Part shown: positions 10,666 through 20,532 of the stretch, one piece after another
How the letters are laid out: every line of letters starts with the position of its first letter
How positions within the stretch are numbered: position 1 is the first letter of the stretch
NCBI GenBank assembly: GCA_947629955.1
Contig: CANRFT010000001.1
Coordinates: 110,863 to 174,862 of the forward strand
Reading direction: 5' to 3'
Length of the DNA: 64,000 nt
Origin: an uncultured Oscillospiraceae bacterium
GTDB taxonomy: Bacteria > Bacillota > Clostridia > Oscillospirales > Oscillospiraceae
Program-made: the position numbers and the translations under genes
The notes under the pieces: generated by a model
Databases searched by the model: none
Told to the model about the DNA's origin: nothing
The model's input: the letters and a program-made list of their open reading frames with translations, nothing else

Positions 10666-11936
10666 TCACCATCATCAAAGCGGACGGCTCCGCCGAACAG
10701 AGACAGTTAGCGATTATGCGGGCCAGGGCGGCCGCGAAGAATACCGACATCGAAAAGGCGGTCAAAGCCATCCTGGAGGATGTGAAGGAGAATGGCTTTA
10801 CCGCAGTCGAAAAGTACAGCTTACAGTTTGACCGCGCCGTCCCTCATGAGATCTCCCGGGAGACCATCGACGGGGCCTACGCCTCCTGCCCGCCGGAGCT
10901 GATCCGTGCATTGGAGCACGCCGCCGCCAACATCCGGGACTACAACGAAAAGCTGCTGGCGAAGTCCATGGAGTGGACCTCCCCCGACGGGGGGAAGGTG
11001 GGCCGGATCGTCCGGGGACTGACCCGGGTGGGCATCTACGTCCCCGGCGGCACGGCGGCCTATCCCAGCAGCGTGCTGATGAACGCCGTACCCGCCAAGG
11101 TGGCCGGGGTGGAGGAGATCGTCATGGTGACGCCCCCCACCGAGAACCTGTCCGCCCCCGTGCTGGCGGCGGCGAAGATCGCCGGGGTGGACCGGGTCAT
11201 CGCCGTGGGCGGGGCCCAGGCGGTGGCCGCCCTCACCTACGGGGCGGGGTTCATCCCCCGGGTGGACAAGCTGGTGGGCCCCGGCAACGCCTATGTGGCC
11301 GCCGCCAAGCGGCTGGCCTACGGCGCTCTGGACATCGACATGGTGGCCGGTCCCTCGGAGGTGCTGGTCATCGCCGACGAGAGCGCCGACCCCAAATTCG
11401 TGGCCGCCGACCTGCTCTCCCAGGCGGAGCACGACCGGCTGGCCTCCGCCGTGCTGCTCACCGATTCCATGGAGCTGGCCCGGGCCGTGGACGGGGAGAT
11501 CGTCCGGCAGACGGGGTATTTGAGCCGCTCCGAGATCATGGAGGCGTCCCTGCGGGACTTCGGCTGCGCCATCGTGTGCGACAGACTTGACCGGTGCGTG
11601 GACATCGCCAACGACATCGCCCCGGAGCATTTGGAGATCGTCACCAGGGAGCCCAGGGCGTTGCTGCCTCGGATCAAAAACGCCGGAGCGGTGTTCCTGG
11701 GGGCCTGGACGCCGGAGCCTCTGGGGGACTATCTGGCGGGGCCGGACCACGTGCTGCCCACCAGCGGCACCGCCCGGTTCTTCTCGCCGTTGAGCGTGGA
11801 CAGCTTCTTAAAGACCATGAGCGTGCTGGAGTTCGACCGGGCCTCCCTGGAGCCGCTGGCCCCGGAGATCACCGCCCTGGCGGAGTGCGAAAAGCTCACC
11901 GCCCACGCCAACTCCATCCGCGTCCGATTTGAATGA
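10662..11936 (+). CDS. hisD: Histidinol dehydrogenase
   Basis: [42 protein letters not shown]. Confidence 0.97.
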   Translation: MITIIKADGSAEQRQLAIMRARAAAKNTDIEKAVKAILEDVKENGFTAVEKYSLQFDRAVPHEISRETIDGAYASCPPELIRALEHAAANIRDYNEKLLAKSMEWTSPDGGKVGRIVRGLTRVGIYVPGGTAAYPSSVLMNAVPAKVAGVEEIVMVTPPTENLSAPVLAAAKIAGVDRVIAVGGAQAVAALTYGAGFIPRVDKLVGPGNAYVAAAKRLAYGALDIDMVAGPSEVLVIADESADPKFVAADLLSQAEHDRLASAVLLTDSMELARAVDGEIVRQTGYLSRSEIMEASLRDFGCAIVCDRLDRCVDIANDIAPEHLEIVTREPRALLPRIKNAGAVFLGAWTPEPLGDYLAGPDHVLPTSGTARFFSPLSVDSFLKTMSVLEFDRASLEPLAPEITALAECEKLTAHANSIRVRFE

Positions 11937-11939
11937 TTT

Positions 11940-12023
11940 GTAGGGGCCGCCCCCCTGGGCGGCCCGGCTCCCTCCACAAGCGCTATGACACGGGCCGCCG
12001 AGGGCGGCGGTCCCTACGATCGG
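11940..12023. repeat. Family C palindromic repeats (composite) between hisD and hisB
   Basis: tgtaggggccgcccccctgggcggcc...cgggccgccgagggcggcggtccctacga. Confidence 0.75.
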
Positions 12024-12038
12024 AAAGGTGTGAACATC

Positions 12039-12614
12039 ATGCGTACCGCAGACATCAGGCGCGCCACCAAGGAGACCGACATCGACCTGACCCTGTGCCT
12101 GGACGGGGGAGAGGTAAGCGTCTCCACCGGCATCGGTTTCTTCGACCACATGCTCACCGCCCTGGCCTTCTACGCCGGGTGGGGGCTGACACTCACCGCC
12201 AGGGGCGATCTGGAGGTGGACGGCCACCACACGGTGGAGGACACGGGCATCGTGCTGGGGCAGGCCTTCGCGGCGGCCCTGGGGGACAAGAAGGGCATCA
12301 AACGCTACGGGACGGCCTTCGTTCCCATGGACGAGGCCCTGTGCCGCACGGTGCTGGACCTCTCCAACCGGCCCTATCTGGTGTTCGATGCCCCAATGCC
12401 CCAGCCCATGATCGGGGCCTATGACTCCTGCCTGACGGCGGAGTTCATGCGGGCGTTTGCCTTCAACGCCGGGGTCACCCTCCACCAGAAGTGCGAGTAC
12501 GGCGCCAACGCCCACCACATCACCGAGGCCCTGTTCAAGTCCCTGGGGCTGGCCCTGAAGGAGGCCGCCCGGATCGAAGGGACGGGGGTCACCTCCACCA
12601 AGGGGGCCCTGTGA
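12039..12614 (+). CDS. hisB: Imidazoleglycerol-phosphate dehydratase
   Basis: GIGFFDHMLTAL, DGHHTVEDTGI; ATG chosen after the upstream repeat. Confidence 0.95.
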   Translation: MRTADIRRATKETDIDLTLCLDGGEVSVSTGIGFFDHMLTALAFYAGWGLTLTARGDLEVDGHHTVEDTGIVLGQAFAAALGDKKGIKRYGTAFVPMDEALCRTVLDLSNRPYLVFDAPMPQPMIGAYDSCLTAEFMRAFAFNAGVTLHQKCEYGANAHHITEALFKSLGLALKEAARIEGTGVTSTKGAL

Positions 12615-12662
12615 CCCTGCCGGCGGCCTTTCGCCTTGACGAACCGGACGGGATGTGGTTAA

Positions 12663-13274
12663 ATGAAGGGTAAAATCGCCATTGTGGATTACGGCGTGGG
12701 CAATCTGAAAAGCGTGGCCAACGCCCTCCGCTACATCGGGCAGGACAGCGCCGTCACCGAGGACCCGGCGGAGATCGAGCGGGCGGACGCGGTGATCCTC
12801 CCCGGCGTGGGGGCCTTTCCCGACGCGGCGGACAAGCTCCGCCGAAAGGGGCTGGACCGGGCCCTCACCGCCCAGGCGGGGCAGAAGCCCATCCTGGGCA
12901 TCTGCCTGGGGATGCAGCTGCTGTTCGACCGGGGCGAGGAGGTCCGGGACTGTGAAGGGTTGGGCCTTGTCAGCGGCCATGTGGGACGTATCCAGACGGA
13001 TCTGAAGCTGCCCCACATCGGCTGGAACAGCCTGACCTTCCCAAATCCGTCGCCTCTGTTCCAGGGGCTGGACGGGGGGACGTATGTGTACTTCGTCCAC
13101 TCCTACTGCGCCTACGCGGACCGGGAGGAGGACGTGTTGGCCGTGACGGAGTACGGTCCGTCCGTCGTGGCGGCGGTGGGCCGGAACGGGGTCTACGGCT
13201 GCCAGTTCCACCCGGAGAAGAGCGGCGAGGCGGGCCTTGTTATCCTGCGCAATTTCGCGCAGATGGGCGGCTGA
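12663..13274 (+). CDS. hisH: Imidazole glycerol phosphate synthase subunit HisH
   Basis: DYGVGNLKSVANAL, GICLGMQLLF, QFHPEKSG. Confidence 0.96.
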   Translation: MKGKIAIVDYGVGNLKSVANALRYIGQDSAVTEDPAEIERADAVILPGVGAFPDAADKLRRKGLDRALTAQAGQKPILGICLGMQLLFDRGEEVRDCEGLGLVSGHVGRIQTDLKLPHIGWNSLTFPNPSPLFQGLDGGTYVYFVHSYCAYADREEDVLAVTEYGPSVVAAVGRNGVYGCQFHPEKSGEAGLVILRNFAQMGG

Positions 13275-13297
13275 GAAACAGAGAGAGGCGAACTTTT

Positions 13298-15637
13298 ATG
13301 GAGCAGAACGGGAAAAATAAGGGCGGCAGGCGGTTGCGGGACGAACAGAGCGCGCCCGCCCGCCGCAACTATTTCGCGGATCTGAGCGACGACTGGGAGG
13401 ATGAAGATCCCGAATGGGACGAGGACGCCGGTCCCCGTTCCGGGACCGGACGAAGCAGCGGCCGCCGGGACGGCGGGGAAAGGCGCGTCTCCAGGGACGG
13501 GGGCGAATCCCTCCGCCCAGTGCTGCGGCTGATCTTTTTTCCGGCGCAGCTGGTATTTCTGGAGCTGGTGTTCCATGTCTACATGGGCACGCCCCTGAGC
13601 TATTCCCCCATCTGGACCGTGTTCGGCCTGTCCGCCGGGCTGATCCTGTCGGCCTTGACCCTGCCGTTCCCCAGGGCGGTGAACAGCGTGCTGATGAAGG
13701 CGCTCTCCGTTCTGTTCCCGGTGGTCTATGTGGCGGAGATGGTGGCCAAGACCATCCTCCAGTCCTACTACCCCCTGAGCTTTCTGGGCACCGCCGCCGG
13801 CAACAAGCTCACCGACTACCTGGACGCCATCATCCCCACGGTGATCGCGACCCTGCCTGTCGCCCTGGTGATGCTGATCCCAACCATCCTGCTGTTCGCC
13901 CTGGGAGGGCGCTTCATGGGCTTCGACCGGTATGACGTAAAGCTGTCCGGGGTGGCCCTCATCGCGGCGGCCCTGCTCCATGTGGTGGGGCTGGGCACGG
14001 TGCACCTCCCCTGGGAGGGGGATCTCACCCCCGCCAAGATCTACGACATGGATTCCAACATCGACGACCAGGTGGAGCAGCTGGGCCTCTGGACCATGCT
14101 CCGGCTGGACGTGAAGCATATGATCGTCCCGGCGGAGAACCATCTGGACGACGACTTCACCAATCTGGGCCCAGGCCCCGCGATCCCGCCCAGCGCCGGC
14201 CCGGAGGTCACTCCGGACCCCGGCGCCACCCCGGACCCCGGCGCCTCTCAGGCGCCTGAGGTCGTCGAGACGCCGGAGCCCACCCCGGTGATCGACACCT
14301 CCCCCAATGTGATGGACGTGGACCTGGCCGCCGTGGCCGAGGGGACCAATAATAAGGACATCCAGTGGCTGGCCAACTACTTCAACAGCGTCGCCCCCAC
14401 CAACAAGAACGAGTACACCGGCATGTTCGAGGGGTACAACGTCATCTTCTTTACTCTGGAGGGCTTCTCCGGCTACGCCATCGACCCGGAGCTGACCCCC
14501 ACCCTCTATAAGCTGGCCCACGAGGGCTTCGTGTTCAACAATTTCTACACCGCCCTCCACTTCACCAGCACCTCCGGCGGCGAGTGCCAGAACCTGCTGG
14601 GGCTCTATCCCAAAAACGGCAGCCCCGCCACCCTGCCCAGGACAGGCAAGCTGGGCACCAACTGCTACTTCTCCCTGGCCCAGCAGCTCCGCCGGGAGGG
14701 GTACCAGGTGCTGGGCTACCACGCCAACGGCAACATGTACGGCCGGAACCTGTCTCACCCCAACCTGGGCTACGACTGGCACCAGTACGGTGAGAAGGGC
14801 GTGACCAAGGTGGGCACCGGCACCCTCCAGAACTTCGAGGGGCTGGACGTGAACTCCAACGGCAAGCTGCTGTGGCCCCAGCTGGACAGCGTGATGGTGG
14901 AGGCCAGCGTGGACGACTACATCAACAGCGACCAGCCCTTCCACGTGTACTACCTGACCATCAGCGGCCACATGCCCTACTCGGACAACCGGGCGGTGGC
15001 CCCCTACCGGGACGTTGTCCGCTCCCTGCCCTACACCGCCACCACCCAGAATTACCTGGGCACCTGCATGGAGGTGGACAAGGCCCTGGAGACCCTGATC
15101 CAGAAGCTGGACGAGGCCGGCAAGCTGGACAAGACCCTGATCGTGGCCGCCCCGGACCATATCCCCTATTTTGATGTGGCCACCCTGGAGGAGCTGGCGG
15201 GGCAGAAGTTCGGCAGCTCCGACGACCTGAAGAACCTCAAGGAGAGCGCCATCGACTTCGACGTGTACAAGAGCGCCCTGATCATCTGGTCGGCCTCCAT
15301 GACCCAGCCGGTGCAGGTGGATAAGGTCTGCTGCCAGGTGGACATCCTGCCCACCCTGTCCAATCTGCTGGGGCTGGAGTACGATTCCCGGATGCTGGAC
15401 GGCACGGACATGCTCTCCGACAGCGAGGGCCTGGTGATCTTCACCTCCCGGTGCTGGAAGTCTGACCGGGGCTTCTACAACCGGTTCACCCAGACCTTCA
15501 CCCCCGCCGAGGGAGTCACCATGACCGCCGAAGAGCAGGAGGAGTATGTGGCCGCCATGCGCAAGCTGGTGGCCTACAAGGTGGACAGCACCAGCCTGCT
15601 GGTGGAGAACGATTTCTACGACTACGTGTTCGGGTGA
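13298..15637 (+). CDS. LTA synthase / sulfatase-superfamily membrane protein
   Basis: TM-rich N-terminus, FFTLEGFSGYAIDPELTPTLYKLAHEGFVFNNFYT, HFTSTSGGE, Pro-rich linker. Confidence 0.85.
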   Translation: MEQNGKNKGGRRLRDEQSAPARRNYFADLSDDWEDEDPEWDEDAGPRSGTGRSSGRRDGGERRVSRDGGESLRPVLRLIFFPAQLVFLELVFHVYMGTPLSYSPIWTVFGLSAGLILSALTLPFPRAVNSVLMKALSVLFPVVYVAEMVAKTILQSYYPLSFLGTAAGNKLTDYLDAIIPTVIATLPVALVMLIPTILLFALGGRFMGFDRYDVKLSGVALIAAALLHVVGLGTVHLPWEGDLTPAKIYDMDSNIDDQVEQLGLWTMLRLDVKHMIVPAENHLDDDFTNLGPGPAIPPSAGPEVTPDPGATPDPGASQAPEVVETPEPTPVIDTSPNVMDVDLAAVAEGTNNKDIQWLANYFNSVAPTNKNEYTGMFEGYNVIFFTLEGFSGYAIDPELTPTLYKLAHEGFVFNNFYTALHFTSTSGGECQNLLGLYPKNGSPATLPRTGKLGTNCYFSLAQQLRREGYQVLGYHANGNMYGRNLSHPNLGYDWHQYGEKGVTKVGTGTLQNFEGLDVNSNGKLLWPQLDSVMVEASVDDYINSDQPFHVYYLTISGHMPYSDNRAVAPYRDVVRSLPYTATTQNYLGTCMEVDKALETLIQKLDEAGKLDKTLIVAAPDHIPYFDVATLEELAGQKFGSSDDLKNLKESAIDFDVYKSALIIWSASMTQPVQVDKVCCQVDILPTLSNLLGLEYDSRMLDGTDMLSDSEGLVIFTSRCWKSDRGFYNRFTQTFTPAEGVTMTAEEQEEYVAAMRKLVAYKVDSTSLLVENDFYDYVFG

Positions 15638-15669
15638 ACTCAGGCAGCCATATTTAATTCTTTCCGCTA

Positions 15670-15865
15670 AAAGCCTTCCCCTTTGGGGAAGGTGGCATCG
15701 CCGCAGGCGATGACGGATGAGGCCGGCTGCCTGAGAACAGTATGCGGGGTGCGGCCTCTCCGCCCCCTCATCCGCCCCCTGCGGGGGCACCCACCCTACC
15801 CCTTCTGTCCCTTCGGGACATCTCCCCCTGACAGGGGGAGTCGGCCCCCTGCGGGTGGAAAGCTT
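15670..15865. repeat. Composite family-B repeat
   Basis: Head-to-head short and long B elements; inverted counterpart of 8750-8935. Confidence 0.8.
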
Positions 15866-15881
15866 ATAAGGAGGAAAAAGA

Positions 15882-16607
15882 ATGATCTTATTTCCCGCCA
15901 TCGACATGAAGGACGGCCGGTGCGTCCGGCTGAGGAAGGGCGACTTCTCCACCGCCCATCAGGTGGCCAACAGCCCCATTGAGACCGCCAAACGCTTCGC
16001 CGACGCCGGGGCAAAGTGGGTCCACATGGTGGACCTGGACGGCGCCCGGGACGGCGTGCGCAGTAATTTTCCCCTGATCTATGAGGTCATCCAGCAGTCC
16101 GGCCTGAAGGTGGACCTGGGCGGCGGGCTCAAGAACGAGCTGGACGTGATCACCGTGGGGGAGGCCGGCGTGGGCCGAATGGTCATCGGCTCCGCCGCCG
16201 TGACGAAACCGGAACTGGTGCAGTACGCCCTCCGGCAGTATGGGCCCGAGCGGGTAGCGGTGGGCATCGACTGCCTGAACGGCAGGGTCCGCACCGTCGG
16301 CTGGGAGCGCGACTCCGGGCTGGACTATCTGGATTTCGCCGCCCGGATGGAAGGGCTGGGCGTAAAGTATATCGTCTACACCGACATCGCCGCCGACGGG
16401 ATGCTGTCCGGGCCGTCCTATGGGCAGCTGGCCGCCCTGCAAAAGCGGGTGGGCTGCCATATCGTGGCCTCCGGCGGCGTCACCACCCTGGACGACGTGA
16501 AGCGCCTCCGGGACATGGGCCTCTACGGGGCCATCATCGGCAAGGCGTATTACGCCGGCACCATCGACCTCAGCGAGGCCGTCCGGGAGGCGGGGGAGCA
16601 GTGTTAG
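15882..16607 (+). CDS. hisA: Phosphoribosylformimino-AICAR ribotide isomerase
   Basis: [30 protein letters not shown]. Confidence 0.95.
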   Translation: MILFPAIDMKDGRCVRLRKGDFSTAHQVANSPIETAKRFADAGAKWVHMVDLDGARDGVRSNFPLIYEVIQQSGLKVDLGGGLKNELDVITVGEAGVGRMVIGSAAVTKPELVQYALRQYGPERVAVGIDCLNGRVRTVGWERDSGLDYLDFAARMEGLGVKYIVYTDIAADGMLSGPSYGQLAALQKRVGCHIVASGGVTTLDDVKRLRDMGLYGAIIGKAYYAGTIDLSEAVREAGEQC

Positions 16608-17356
16608 CCAAACGCGTCATCCCCTGCCTGGACGTGCGGGACGGCCGGGTGGTGAAGGGAGTCAACTTCGTCAACATACGGGATGCCGGCGACCCGGTGG
16701 AGCTGGCCAAATACTACTCGGACCAGGGGGCGGACGAGATCGTCTTTTTGGACATCACCGCCACCAGCGACGCCCGGGACACCGTGGCCGACGTGGTGGA
16801 GCGCACCGCCGCCCAGGTGTTCGTCCCCCTCACCGTGGGGGGCGGCATCCGCACCTTGGACGATTTCCAGCGGCTGCTCCGGGCGGGGGCGGACAAGATC
16901 TCCGTCAACTCTGCCGCGGTCAAGGACGAGACCCTGATCGCCCGGGCCGCGGAACGGTTCGGCAGCCAGTGCGTGGTGCTGGCCATCGACGCCCGGAAGA
17001 GGCCCGAGGGCTGGTACGAGGTGGTGACGGCCGGCGGCCGCACCCCCACCGGCATCGACGCCATCCAATGGGCGAAACGGGGCCAGGAACTGGGGGCGGG
17101 GGAGATCCTGCTCACCTCCATGGACGCCGACGGCACCAAGGCCGGCTTCGATTTGGAGATGACCAAAGCTGTCACCGACGCGGTGACCATCCCGGTGATT
17201 GCCTCCGGCGGGTGCGGCAGTCTGGAGCACTTCGCGGAGGTGTTTGAAGTCACCAACTGCGACGCGGCGCTGGCGGCGTCCCTGTTCCACTTCGGGGAGC
17301 TGACGGTGCCGCAAGTGAAGGACTATCTGCGCGCCCGGAATATCCCCGTGAGGTGA
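16601..17356 (+). CDS. hisF: Imidazole glycerol phosphate synthase subunit HisF
   Basis: [30 protein letters not shown]. Confidence 0.97.
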   Translation: MLAKRVIPCLDVRDGRVVKGVNFVNIRDAGDPVELAKYYSDQGADEIVFLDITATSDARDTVADVVERTAAQVFVPLTVGGGIRTLDDFQRLLRAGADKISVNSAAVKDETLIARAAERFGSQCVVLAIDARKRPEGWYEVVTAGGRTPTGIDAIQWAKRGQELGAGEILLTSMDADGTKAGFDLEMTKAVTDAVTIPVIASGGCGSLEHFAEVFEVTNCDAALAASLFHFGELTVPQVKDYLRARNIPVR

Positions 17357-17375
17357 GAGCCGTGTTCAGGGGCGT

Positions 17376-17403
17376 GGGCCGATGGGGACATCGGCCCCTA
17401 CGA
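17376..17403. repeat. Family C palindromic element flanked by 19-bp direct duplications
   Basis: aatatccccgtgaggtgag occurs at 17339-17357 and 17410-17428. Confidence 0.85.
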
Positions 17404-17432
17404 CAGCGAAATATCCCCGTGAGGTGAGGAAT

Positions 17433-17753
17433 ATGTTCGATCTGGACCGGCTGTTTCAAAAATCCGATTTGATCCCCGTCATCGTCCAGCACGCGGAAAA
17501 AAAGGACGTGCTCATGGTGGGCTTCACCAACCGGGAGGCGGTGGAGTTGACCCTCAAGACCAAAACCGCCTGGTTTTGGTCAAGGAGTCGTCAGGAGCTG
17601 TGGAACAAGGGGGCCACGTCGGGCAACTACCTCCATGTGCAGAAGATCATGACCGACTGCGACACCGACACCCTGCTGTACCTCTGCCTCCCCGATGGGC
17701 CAACCTGTCACACCGGGGCTTACTCTTGCTTTTTCCAGGAAATAGAGTTATAA
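17433..17753 (+). CDS. hisI: Phosphoribosyl-AMP cyclohydrolase
   Basis: TAWFWSRSRQELWNKGATSGNYLHV, DGPTCHTGAYSCF. Confidence 0.95.
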   Translation: MFDLDRLFQKSDLIPVIVQHAEKKDVLMVGFTNREAVELTLKTKTAWFWSRSRQELWNKGATSGNYLHVQKIMTDCDTDTLLYLCLPDGPTCHTGAYSCFFQEIEL

Positions 17754-17801
17754 TATTTGTTGCCCCGCGGGAAAACCGGGCAGACTAAGGATGTGATACC
17801 C

Positions 17802-18128
17802 ATGAGCGACACACTGCATACCCTCTATCAGGTGGTGCTGGACCGGAGGGCCCATCCCCAGGAGGGCTCCTACACCTGCTACCTGTTCGATAAGGGGCTG
17901 GACAAGATCCTGAAAAAGGTGGGCGAGGAGTGCGCCGAGACCATCATCGCCGCCAAGAACGACGTGCCGTCCGACACGGTGGGGGAGATCTCCGATCTCA
18001 TCTATCACTTGATGGTGATGATGGCGGAGAAGGGCATCCCCTTGGACGACGTGCTCTCCGAGCTGGACCGCCGGGCGAAAAAGATCGGCAACCTGAAGCA
18101 AATGCGGAAAACGGATAAGGAGACTTGA
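17802..18128 (+). CDS. hisE: Phosphoribosyl-ATP pyrophosphatase
   Basis: KVGEECAETIIAAKN, EISDLIYHLMVMMAEKGI. Confidence 0.94.
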   Translation: MSDTLHTLYQVVLDRRAHPQEGSYTCYLFDKGLDKILKKVGEECAETIIAAKNDVPSDTVGEISDLIYHLMVMMAEKGIPLDDVLSELDRRAKKIGNLKQMRKTDKET

Positions 18129-18880
18129 ACATGGACGAAAACAACTATTACAACTATGACGGGGACCAGTTCCCGCAGCAGTACGGCTTTGACAGCGCCT
18201 ACACGCCCTCCGTCACCCTGAACCAGTACATCGCCCGCACCTTCGGCTGGATGTTCCTGGGGCTGATGCTCACTTTCGCCGTGGCGGTGGGGACGGTCCT
18301 GTCCGGCCTGGTGTTCACCCTGCTGGCTTCTCCCTTTGTGCTGATCGCCCTGACGGTGGTGGAGCTGGTGGTGGTCATCGCCTTCTCCGCCTCGCTGCTC
18401 AAGCGGTCGGTAGGGTTCACACGGGGCCTGTTCTTCCTGTACTCCGTCCTCAACGGGGTGGTGTTCTCCCTCTACTTCCTGATGTTCGACGTGGTGAACC
18501 TGATGGCGGTCTTTGCCCTCACCGCCGTTTTCTTCGGGGCCTTTGCCCTGTACGGGCGGTTCACCAAAACCGATCTGTCCCGGCTGGGTCCCATCCTCAT
18601 CGGCGGGCTCATCTTCCTCATCGTGGCCGGCCTGCTGATGGCCTTCATCCCCGGCTTCTCCTTTATGGAGCGGATCGTGTGCATGGTGGGCATCGTCATT
18701 TTCCTGTGCTTCACCGCCTACGATGTGCAGAAGATCAAGGCCAACTACGACTACTTCTACAGCGACAGCGCGATGCTGGAGAAGGCCTCTGTGTACTCGG
18801 CGCTCCAGCTGTATCTGGACTTCATCAACCTGTTCCTGTATCTGTTGCGGTTCTTCGGGAACAGCAGGAGCAGCAAGTAA
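18125..18880 (+). CDS. Bax inhibitor-1/YccA family membrane protein
   Basis: Multiple TM segments; RTFGWMFLGLMLTFAV; C-terminal ALQLYLDFINLFLYLLRFFG. Confidence 0.9.
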   Translation: MNMDENNYYNYDGDQFPQQYGFDSAYTPSVTLNQYIARTFGWMFLGLMLTFAVAVGTVLSGLVFTLLASPFVLIALTVVELVVVIAFSASLLKRSVGFTRGLFFLYSVLNGVVFSLYFLMFDVVNLMAVFALTAVFFGAFALYGRFTKTDLSRLGPILIGGLIFLIVAGLLMAFIPGFSFMERIVCMVGIVIFLCFTAYDVQKIKANYDYFYSDSAMLEKASVYSALQLYLDFINLFLYLLRFFGNSRSSK

Positions 18881-18888
18881 AAAGACGC

Positions 18889-18919
18889 AAAAAACCTCCG
18901 GCATAGCCGGAGGTTTTTT
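18889..18919. terminator. Rho-independent terminator
   Basis: aaaaaacctccggcatagccggaggtttttt. Confidence 0.9.
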
Positions 18920-18990
18920 GTAAGTGTGCGAAGAACAGAAAACGGGGCCCCAGCAAAGCGGCCTGGGCTTTATTGCAGGGAAAAAAAGTC

Positions 18991-19100
18991 GCCCATAGCG
19001 TGGCAGCTGTGCATCCTTTCGTGGTTGATAGGTTCATTCATTACGCATTCATTACGCGATGCCGCTCCGGGTGTTGGCGCACCTGGGGCGGCGCTTTTTT
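18991..19100 (+). ncRNA. Candidate small RNA, chromosomal relative of the prophage sRNA at 62518-62647
   Basis: 5' hairpin catagc-gtggca-gctgtg, shared segment tcctttcgtggttgat, 13-bp terminator hairpin gccgctccgggtg/cacctggggcggc and T6; no convincing promoter seen. Confidence 0.5.
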
Positions 19101-19121
19101 ATGCCCTAACGAGCGGGCGGA

Positions 19122-19793
19122 TTAGGAATAGAACACTGTATCGGCGACATCACGGACAGCGTAGTAGGCGTCTGTGAAGTCGTCTGCATAGCTCCAATAA
19201 AGGTTATAGTAGTAATCAGAGGGAGAATTGATATAGCTTTGGAGGACAGAGAGCAAATTGTATAGGACTTCAGTTTGATTATTGGCAGCAGTCCAAAGAG
19301 CCTGCATAGTATCGTTTTCAATCGCGTCCAGAAGATCGCCCATCAAGCAGCCATACCAATAGTTGTAACTATCAACAACATCGTTATAGTCAGAAATAGA
19401 TTGCATTGCCCCGGCAATGCTGGCCAAATCGACAAGAGTGTCCAGGGCTTCCGAGTACTGCACGATATCCCAGGCGTAGGCGACGGTGGCGGGGTCAAGG
19501 CCCTGCTCCGGGGATGTAAGGATCGCGGTGTTAGTAGAGCCGTCCCATTCCACGCTGACGCCGAGGGCGTTGGCTACTGCGCGGACGGGGAGATATGTCG
19601 TGCCATCACTGGCGAATGGCTCAACCACCTTTCCGTTGACATCGCGCGGGGTGAACTGCTTGCCGTCGACCTGGATTTTGATATCGGCATACTGAACCTG
19701 GAGGGTGGTGGTAACGACAGAGGCGGCGGCGGGAGCAATGACTGAGAGCGAGAAGATCAGAACGAACAGGGCTGCACCGATACGCTTTTTCAT
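19122..19793 (-). CDS. Secreted protein with copper amine oxidase N-terminal-like domain
   Basis: Signal peptide MKKRIGAALFVLIFSLSVIAPAAA; DGTTYLPVRAVANALGVSVEWDGSTNTAIL. Confidence 0.8.
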   Translation of the reverse strand: MKKRIGAALFVLIFSLSVIAPAAASVVTTTLQVQYADIKIQVDGKQFTPRDVNGKVVEPFASDGTTYLPVRAVANALGVSVEWDGSTNTAILTSPEQGLDPATVAYAWDIVQYSEALDTLVDLASIAGAMQSISDYNDVVDSYNYWYGCLMGDLLDAIENDTMQALWTAANNQTEVLYNLLSVLQSYINSPSDYYYNLYWSYADDFTDAYYAVRDVADTVFYS

Positions 19794-19835
19794 GGTGAGT
19801 TCTCCTTTCAATTATCCCGCACACGCGGGGTTTTT

Positions 19836-20198
19836 TTACGCTTCGTTAGCCAGCTGATCCGAATCATGTTTTTTATAATTTCCAGAGGCGACAAGGTCCG
19901 AGGCATAGTCCATGAGCTTTACTCTGCCCACCTCGTTGAGTTGGCCGAGAGTGTCAATAACAATCTGTGCATCCGCATCGGGGGCGGGAAGCATAACGCC
20001 AATCAGATAATCGGCGCTGACGTGCAGCGTGGTGGCAAGAGCTTTGATCATTTCAATGTTAGGCTCACGCTTATCCTTCTCCCAGTAGTTGAGACAGGTA
20101 GGCGTAATGTTAAATTGCTCGGCCAATTCCTTCTGGGCAAGGCCGCGGGACTTGCGGGCTGCAACAAGGCGACTGCCAAAAGTATCCACAGTTGTCAC
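19836..20198 (-). CDS. XRE-family transcriptional regulator
   Basis: LVAARKSRGLAQKELAEQFNITPTCLNYWEKDKREPNIEMIKALATTL; GTG start inferred. Confidence 0.8.
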   Translation of the reverse strand: MTTVDTFGSRLVAARKSRGLAQKELAEQFNITPTCLNYWEKDKREPNIEMIKALATTLHVSADYLIGVMLPAPDADAQIVIDTLGQLNEVGRVKLMDYASDLVASGNYKKHDSDQLANEA

Positions 20199-20413
20199 TC
20201 CCTGTAAAGGAAGATAGCACAGCCCAATCAAACAGTCAATAGAAAAATTATCATAATGATAAATTAATGCGTAAAACTCCATTGATAAGCAAGCATTACT
20301 GAGCAAGGTCGTTGATGGAAAGCAGTATCCCCAGGGTACCGCCACTATCATGTAGTGCTGGTGCGAGGGTACCTTATGTGTTTTCGAGGGGAGAGAAAGA
20401 CGGCAAAAAAGGC

Positions 20414-20442
20414 TTGCAATTTGCCTGGAGGTCTGTTATAAT
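20414..20442 (+). promoter_or_regulatory. Promoter of tRNA-Gly
   Basis: TTGCAA, 17-bp spacer, TATAAT upstream of the tRNA. Confidence 0.8.
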
Positions 20443-20454
20443 AGACCCACTGAC

Positions 20455-20528
20455 GCAGGTGTAGTTCAATGGCAGAATGTCAGCTTCCCAAGCTGAACAC
20501 GGGGGTTCGATTCCCCTCACCTGCTCCA
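20455..20528 (+). tRNA. tRNA-Gly (anticodon CCC), CCA encoded
   Basis: 7-bp acceptor stem gcaggtg/cacctgc, loop ttcccaa, T-arm gggggttcgattcccc. Confidence 0.93.
20483..20528. repeat. Left att site (46-bp core, intact tRNA 3' half)
   Basis: Identical to 63880-63925. Confidence 0.95.
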
Positions 20529-20532
20529 GACC

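Noticed and set aside
13193-15952. 919-aa minus-strand ORF
   Set aside because: Antisense to hisH end and the LTA-synthase-like gene; no recognisable domain, His/Gly/Val/Leu-rich.
18926-19177. Plus-strand ORF across the chromosomal sRNA-like element
   Set aside because: Runs through terminator hairpins, no RBS or homology; ncRNA interpretation preferred.
18990-20400. Remnant of a second prophage upstream of the tRNA
   Set aside because: Only the sRNA-like segment matches the prophage; the XRE and secreted-protein genes have no phage hallmark, so the evidence is insufficient.
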